Origin: Mesorhizobium tamadayense
Lineage (GTDB): Bacteria; Pseudomonadota; Alphaproteobacteria; Rhizobiales; Rhizobiaceae
Direction of reading: 5' to 3'
NCBI RefSeq assembly: GCF_003863365.1
Contig: NZ_RQXT01000028.1
Coordinates: forward strand, 1-64,000
Length of the DNA stretch: 64,000 nt
Position numbers and translations under genes: made by a program
Shown here: positions 59,605-64,000 of the stretch, piece after piece
How the letters are laid out: the number at the start of each line of letters is the position of its first letter
Position numbering within the stretch: position 1 is the first letter of the stretch
The notes under the pieces: generated by a model
Seen by the model: the letters and a program-made list of their open reading frames with translations, nothing else
Databases searched by the model: none
Told to the model about the DNA's origin: nothing

Positions 59605-59880
59605 TCAAGGCCACGTCATGAGGACCATCGGACATCTTCGCGGCATCGGCTGTGACAGTAGCGCCTCGCTCACCCGCACCGGGTTCGCGCCACCTCTTTC
59701 GGCAAGGAGCAGCGCCTCCGCGACGGCGCAAATATTGCTGCTGACAATCAGCTGGTTGGCGAGCTTGGCAAGGCTGCCGGCGCCCACCGGGCCGACATGG
59801 TTGACGCAGCCGATCGAGGCAAGGATTGGCGACAGCGCGTCAATGCGGTTTGACTGGCCCGGTCCGACAAATCGAGCGCC
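59605..59880 (-). pseudogene. Fragment of a 3-hydroxyisobutyrate dehydrogenase-family oxidoreductase
   Basis: One frame reads DALSPILASIGCVNHVGPVGAG, then SLAKLANQLIVSSNICAVAE and ALLLAERGGANPVRVSEALL, the typical C-terminal (helical, catalytic Lys in GAGSLAKLANQ) part of GarR/HIBADH-type enzymes. The N-terminal Rossmann domain and the last 70 or so residues are missing, so it is a remnant cut at both ends. Confidence is high for the family but not for the exact borders. Confidence 0.7.
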
Positions 59881-59944
59881 GGCACTTCTTCCATAATTAG
59901 CGCTCGCTTATGGAACCTTCTGGCTGCTATTCCATTGCAATCTA

Positions 59945-61006
59945 ATGCAAGAATCTGTCCAGCGCATCCGGACACGGGCACCGTCCCCACGCTACTCGTT
60001 GGTGCTGCCGATATACAATGAGGAAGAGGTGTTGTCCCGGCTGGTCGAGCGGATCAGCGCACTGATCGCAAAACTGGACGGAGAGACCGAGGTCATCTTC
60101 GTCGACGACGGCAGCCGCGATCGAAGCGTGAGCTACTTGCGCCGCATGGTCGCCGCCGAACCAAGCTTCCGCCTGATCGAGCTTTCCCGCAACTTCGGCC
60201 ACCAGATCGCCATCACCGCCGGCATGGAAGCGGCCTCCGGCGAAGCCGTGATCGTCATGGACGCCGACCTGCAGGATCCGCCCGAGGTCGTTCTCGACCT
60301 GGTGGCAAAGTGGAAGGACGGATTCGAGATAGTCTACGCAAAGCGCGTCAGGCGCGAGGGCGAAACCTGGTTCAAGCGCTTCACCGCCAGCCTCTTCTAC
60401 CGCCTGCTGGAGAGGATGACACCTGTCGACATCCCGCGCGATGTTGGCGACTTCCGCCTCGTCGGCCGCAAGGCGCTGGACACGTTCAGGCGCATGCCCG
60501 AGCACGACCGCTTCGTCAGGGGCATGTTCGGCTGGATGGGTTTCAGGCAGGCGGCGGTGCCGTTTGAGCGCCCCGCGCGGACGCTTGGCGAAACCAAATA
60601 CCCATTCTGGAAGATGATGCGGCTTGCAATCCACGGCATCATCAGCTTTTCGGAGCGGCCTCTGCAACTGGCGCTGTTGACTGGATTGGCGATTTCCGCG
60701 TTCGCCCTGGCATTCGGCGGCTACGCCATCGTTGCCTGGATCCTCGATGCCGGTGTGATTGCCGGTTGGACATCGACGGTGGTGATCGTGTCGCTGCTCA
60801 TCGGCATCAATCTCTTCATGACCGGCGTGATCGGGCTTTATGTCGGCAGCATCCATGCGGAGGTGAAACGGCGCCCGCTCTATGTCGTCGAAAGGCTGAG
60901 CGGCTTCGACCGGCCGATGCGCGTCGCCTCCCGCGGCAAGCGCGCATCGTTTCGCAAGTCCGGGAATGGGGTTACGGCTGATGTCCGAGCTCTTCGACAG
61001 CTATAG
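59945..61006 (+). CDS. GT2 polyprenyl-phosphate glycosyltransferase (GtrB/DPM1-like)
   Basis: A 353-residue membrane glycosyltransferase. The GT-A fold is visible in YSLVLPIYNEEEVLSRLVER, VIFVDDGSRDRS, VIVMDADLQDPPEVV (DxD region) and FRLVGRKALDTF. Two C-terminal helices follow (about residues 240-265 and 275-300). Such enzymes load a sugar onto undecaprenyl phosphate for glucosylation of surface polymers. The gtrA-like gene two places downstream would flip the product. Confidence 0.92.
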   Translation: MQESVQRIRTRAPSPRYSLVLPIYNEEEVLSRLVERISALIAKLDGETEVIFVDDGSRDRSVSYLRRMVAAEPSFRLIELSRNFGHQIAITAGMEAASGEAVIVMDADLQDPPEVVLDLVAKWKDGFEIVYAKRVRREGETWFKRFTASLFYRLLERMTPVDIPRDVGDFRLVGRKALDTFRRMPEHDRFVRGMFGWMGFRQAAVPFERPARTLGETKYPFWKMMRLAIHGIISFSERPLQLALLTGLAISAFALAFGGYAIVAWILDAGVIAGWTSTVVIVSLLIGINLFMTGVIGLYVGSIHAEVKRRPLYVVERLSGFDRPMRVASRGKRASFRKSGNGVTADVRALRQL

Positions 61007-61673
61007 GTCCAGCTACGGCGAGGCGGTCGAGGGCTCGATCCGGTTCTCCGGGCTTCGGCATGATTTCTTCCTGCGTGCCAAGGCCGAGCTTCTGCGACGC
61101 CTGATCGTCGAGCAGGACCTCCGGCGGGGCAGTCCAGGCGTGCGCGCGCTCGATGTCGGCTGCGGCGTGGGCTCGCTTCATCCCTATCTCGCGGATGTCT
61201 TCGATCGCCTCGACGGCTGCGACGTGTCGGAGGAGTCGCTCTCGCGCGCCAGCAGGGAGAACCCGCGTGTCGCCTACAGCACGTGCACCACCTCGCACCT
61301 GCCTTACGCGGATGGCATGTTCGACCTGGCGTTCGCCAGCTGCGTCATCCACCACGTGCCGCCTGCGTCGTGGCTGGATTTCTTCCGCGAGATGCGGCGC
61401 GTCGTTCGGCGAGGCGGACTTGGCTGCATCATCGAGCATAATCCTTATAACCCACTGACGCGCATGGCGGTGTTGAGATGCCCGTTCGACAAGGACGCCG
61501 TCTTGCTTAGCGCGCGCAAGGCGGTATCGCTGCTTGGGCAGGCGGGCTTCCGCGACGTCCGCTGCGAGCATTTTCTGCTCCTGCCGTCGGCCAGGCCGCT
61601 TGCCCGGAAACTGGAACGCGCGCTCGCCGGGCTGCCGCTCGGAGCGCAATATGCCTGCGTTGCCCGTGCCTGA
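60981..61673 (+). CDS. Class I SAM-dependent methyltransferase (Methyltransf_11)
   Basis: A 230-residue methyltransferase: motif I RALDVGCGVGSLHPYLAD, acidic GCDVSEESL, and post-I/II motifs LPYADGMFDLAFASCVIHHV and VRRGGLGCIIEHNPYNPLT. It overlaps the end of the GT2 gene by 26 nt and the start of the gtrA gene, so the three are co-expressed. It may modify a glycan or lipid made by this operon. Confidence 0.88.
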   Translation: MSELFDSYRSSYGEAVEGSIRFSGLRHDFFLRAKAELLRRLIVEQDLRRGSPGVRALDVGCGVGSLHPYLADVFDRLDGCDVSEESLSRASRENPRVAYSTCTTSHLPYADGMFDLAFASCVIHHVPPASWLDFFREMRRVVRRGGLGCIIEHNPYNPLTRMAVLRCPFDKDAVLLSARKAVSLLGQAGFRDVRCEHFLLLPSARPLARKLERALAGLPLGAQYACVARA

Positions 61674-62094
61674 GAATCGTGCTGTCGCCGGCGCGAAGCT
61701 CCTGGCGCGCTTCGCTTCGGTCGGCCTTGTTGCCACGATCCTCTATGCCGTCCTGACCGCAGTCTTTGCCGGATCGGACTGGCTCGGCCTCGCGCCAGTG
61801 GAGGCCTCGCTCGCGGCTTACGCGGCCGCCGCCCTGTTTTCCTATCTGGCGCACAGATCCTTCACGTTCATGTCGGCCGGCTCGCACAGGTCGCAGGGGC
61901 CGCGTTTCCTGCTGCTGACGATCGCCGGCCTCGCCGTGGCTTACGCGGCGCCGTCCCTGCTAACGGTGACGCTTGGCCTGCCGCTCGCCGTTCCCATTCT
62001 CGTCACCTCCTTGGCCATCCCAGCGCTCAACCTTCTTATGCTCGATCGCTGGGTCTTTGCCGAGCGGCGCCGGCGGGATGACGGGCCGGCCTGA
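61651..62094 (+). CDS. GtrA-family membrane protein (flippase-like)
   Basis: A 147-residue GtrA protein with four helices: FASVGLVATILYAVLTAVFA, ASLAAYAAAALFSYLAHRSF (with the family's conserved Y-x-x-x-R/TF region), and the C-terminal LNLLMLDRWVFAER. GtrA is thought to flip undecaprenyl-phosphate-linked sugars. It overlaps the methyltransferase gene by 23 nt. Partner: the GT2 gene upstream. Confidence 0.88.
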   Translation: MPALPVPENRAVAGAKLLARFASVGLVATILYAVLTAVFAGSDWLGLAPVEASLAAYAAAALFSYLAHRSFTFMSAGSHRSQGPRFLLLTIAGLAVAYAAPSLLTVTLGLPLAVPILVTSLAIPALNLLMLDRWVFAERRRRDDGPA

Positions 62095-62097
62095 GGA

Positions 62098-62733
62098 TCA
62101 AAGCGCATCCAGCCGGAAAGACCTCAGTTTGATGGCGCGGTTGTAGATGTTGCTCGCATCGGCGCTTTGCGGGATGGCGTCGGGATAGTCGAACCGCATG
62201 TCCAGCGTCGCCTTGCCGGCCAGCACGGCGTGCGGAATGACGAAAGACACCGTCGTCGCCAGGTCGCCCGACAGCATCGCCCGATACACGTCGGTGCCAT
62301 TCGCCGAGATGACGATCCTCTGCCAGGTCTGCGGCGGGCGAATGACGGCGGCCATTTCCAGCGTCGCCCGAAGCCCATCGCGGAGCGGCGGCAGGGCAAG
62401 GCGCAGGCGCGAGCTCTCGCCCAGCGAATGGGTGCCGTCAGCCACCGGACCCGACCAGCCGCAGACCCTCATACCGGCTGTTTCCCTGGCATCGTCGGAG
62501 CGGAACGACACGGTCCGGCCTGGCGTGTAGCGTCCCACGGCGTCGCGGTTGAGGCAGGTCGTCGTCTTGTCTACGTAATAGGCGCGATAGTCCTCGTTGA
62601 CATTAGGGTTGAGGGCAAGCCCGAGGATAGCGATCTCGGCCGCCGCTAGAGCGCCCGCCATCGCGTATCCGCAAAGCAGGACTGCGGGCCGGGTCGATTT
62701 CGTCAGCTCAGACCAGCGCAAGATAGCCTCCAA
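62098..62733 (-). CDS. Hypothetical exported/membrane-anchored protein
   Basis: A 211-residue protein with one N-terminal helix (AVLLCGYAMAGALAAAEIAI) and a predicted beta-rich periplasmic part (GRTVSFRSDDARETAGMRVC, SLGESSRLRLALPPLRDGLR). It may be a jelly-roll domain like those attached to some membrane glycosyltransferases. It overlaps the PIG-V-like gene upstream on the same strand by 26 nt. Function is not known. Confidence 0.7.
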   Translation of the reverse strand: MEAILRWSELTKSTRPAVLLCGYAMAGALAAAEIAILGLALNPNVNEDYRAYYVDKTTTCLNRDAVGRYTPGRTVSFRSDDARETAGMRVCGWSGPVADGTHSLGESSRLRLALPPLRDGLRATLEMAAVIRPPQTWQRIVISANGTDVYRAMLSGDLATTVSFVIPHAVLAGKATLDMRFDYPDAIPQSADASNIYNRAIKLRSFRLDAL

Positions 62734-63904
62734 GCCACGCCACGGTCATGAAGTAGCAAGTAGCGACGAAGACAATCAGCACCACCACGAACGTCGGCTT
62801 CGAGGCCGACAGCAGCACGGCCGTCAGCATCGTCAGGGGCGCAAGGCCGACAACATAGCGGACCATTGAAGCCAGGTTCGAGGTTAAAGGCAAGATGAGG
62901 GCCATCGCGCAGAAGAGGGCCGCGCCAAATTGCCTGCGAACCGCCAGCACGGCCGACAGCGCCAGTGCCACGATTGCCGTCAACGCGCTCCATTGCGGCG
63001 CAGTGGGCTGCCAGCCAGGCCTGGGGTGATAGGACAGGCCCTCCCAGAGGAACAGCAATGGGTTGCCCGTCACGCGCCCGAACGCGCGCTGGACGTGGAC
63101 GAACGCGAAGCCGTCCCCGACAGTGACGTAAAGGTAGAGGATGTAGGCGAACAGGCCGGCGGGCGAGATGAGTATGGCAATGATGAGATCCGGCCGGCCG
63201 AGCAGCCAGCGTGGAAAGCCGATGACCGATCCGCCCTTCGCGCGATGCTCCTCGAACATGCGAATGATGATCGCGAACACGGCCAGCACGCCAACGACCC
63301 TCGTTGCCGAGAGGAGCGCACATGACAGCCCGGCGGCGACATAGCTGGAGCGCTTGAGCGCCAGGAAAAGGCACGACGTCACAAGCACGAAGAGTGGCTC
63401 GGTGAGGAAGGTGGCAAAATAGAACGAGAACGGGCCGCTCAGCAGGAAGGCGCAATAGAGCACATAGGCTCGCATGTTCTTGTCCATGAGCGGCCATGCC
63501 ACCAGGCACGAGAGATAGCCGAACGCCAATGATGCCACCGACGCGATCGCGATGGTGGAGAAAGGAAGAATGGTGCGGACCGCCGCCACCAGCATCGGAT
63601 AGAGCGGAAAGAATCCCCAGCGTCCGACATTGCTGTGGCCCGGAATGGGAAAGCGCTCATAGCCCTGCTCGGATATGTCCACATACCAGGTGCAATCCCA
63701 TTTGCAGAAAGCGCGGGCGTACACCGCGAGGCTCGGATCCGGCGACACCGACGCAAATGCGGCATAGCGGATGACAAGACCGCTCAACAGGAACAGCAGC
63801 GGCACTGTCGCCACCGCGATCACCGTGAGGCGAATGCCGCTCTTTGCACGCGCCAAATCTTCGACTGCCAAATCCGCCTCCACCCGTCCGGATGGCATCG
63901 CCAA
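62708..63904 (-). CDS. PIG-V-like membrane mannosyltransferase family protein
   Basis: A 398-residue polytopic protein with about ten helices. The early loop FCKWDCTWYVDISEQGYE (D-x-x-Y) and RWGFFPLYPML match the PIG-V/GPI mannosyltransferase-2 (GT-C) pattern, in which the loop Asp is catalytic. Bacterial members are thought to transfer sugars from polyprenyl-phosphate donors. It is convergent with the GT2-GtrA operon that could supply such a donor. Confidence 0.75.
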   Translation of the reverse strand: MAMPSGRVEADLAVEDLARAKSGIRLTVIAVATVPLLFLLSGLVIRYAAFASVSPDPSLAVYARAFCKWDCTWYVDISEQGYERFPIPGHSNVGRWGFFPLYPMLVAAVRTILPFSTIAIASVASLAFGYLSCLVAWPLMDKNMRAYVLYCAFLLSGPFSFYFATFLTEPLFVLVTSCLFLALKRSSYVAAGLSCALLSATRVVGVLAVFAIIIRMFEEHRAKGGSVIGFPRWLLGRPDLIIAILISPAGLFAYILYLYVTVGDGFAFVHVQRAFGRVTGNPLLFLWEGLSYHPRPGWQPTAPQWSALTAIVALALSAVLAVRRQFGAALFCAMALILPLTSNLASMVRYVVGLAPLTMLTAVLLSASKPTFVVVLIVFVATCYFMTVAWLGGYLALV

Positions 63905-64000
63905 CGGCTCCGCATCGGCGCGGACTCCTAGCGAACTGGCCTAGCCTTCCGACACTGCATACGTAAAGCGGCGGTGGGATTTTTAGTTCCGCTGCGCGGA
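63905..64000. other. Window end, no gene seen
   Basis: The last 96 bp form the upstream region of the PIG-V-like gene. The final bases (GTTCCGCTGCGCGGA) are self-complementary and could be the start of another intergenic repeat cut by the window. Confidence 0.35.

Overview
The window looks like chromosomal DNA of a Rhizobiales alphaproteobacterium, most probably Mesorhizobium or a close relative. The evidence is high GC with strong G/C preference at third codon positions, a RpoH-type heat-shock promoter of the alphaproteobacterial form, a PmtA-type phospholipid N-methyltransferase beside dnaJ, a dapD/dapE lysine block, and several families of short palindromic intergenic repeats (RIME-like) typical of rhizobia. 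I see no plasmid, phage, integrase, transposase, CRISPR or nodulation/symbiosis genes, so it reads as core chromosome with a few accessory patches.

Layout. 0.1-4.5 kb: a tightly overlapping sugar-acid operon (SDR dehydrogenase, KDGal kinase, KDPGal aldolase, SMP-30 lactonase) that covers most of an oxidative galactose-type pathway, followed by an ATP-grasp gene. 4.6-11 kb: DUF1330, pyrF, FMN reductase and pmtA, then dnaJ and dnaK with a RpoH promoter, then a lipoprotein L,D-transpeptidase. 11.7-16 kb: two luciferase-like oxidoreductases around an arylamine N-acetyltransferase and an AI-2E-type permease. 16.2-20.4 kb: DUF6481; a small multidrug resistance/guanidinium exporter preceded by a guanidine-II riboswitch; a 41-residue Lys/Pro-rich protein; a CDF transporter; a GFA-family enzyme; rmuC. 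20.4-30.7 kb: def, fmt, GNAT and truA; dapE and dapD with DUF805 and other membrane genes; a LOG-family protein; a truncated NarL-type regulator; a pyrimidine nucleotidase.

30.8-46.7 kb: two cyclic-di-GMP genes, a frameshifted GMC oxidoreductase behind a small twin-arginine-like protein, MarR, phenylalanine hydroxylase/Lrp, a SAM methyltransferase divergent from a BchE-like B12/radical-SAM protein, argB, an amidase, and an ECF sigma/anti-sigma/fasciclin/Tat-MsrB envelope-stress block. 46.8-58.8 kb: an EmrAB-type pump with its TetR regulator and twin operators, an FtsK-type translocase with no membrane domain, engB, a CatB-like acetyltransferase, yidC-rnpA-rpmH, and a histidine kinase. 58.8-64 kb: a large palindromic repeat, tRNA-Arg(ACG), a decayed dehydrogenase fragment, and a glycan/lipid-glycosylation cluster (GT2, methyltransferase, GtrA, PIG-V-like).

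The most interesting items are the guanidine-II riboswitch with a 26-bp perfect palindrome between it and sugE, the orphan BchE-like protein with no other bacteriochlorophyll genes nearby, a membrane protein carrying two compensating frameshifts, the broken GMC oxidoreductase, and repeat elements whose edges fall on stop codons.
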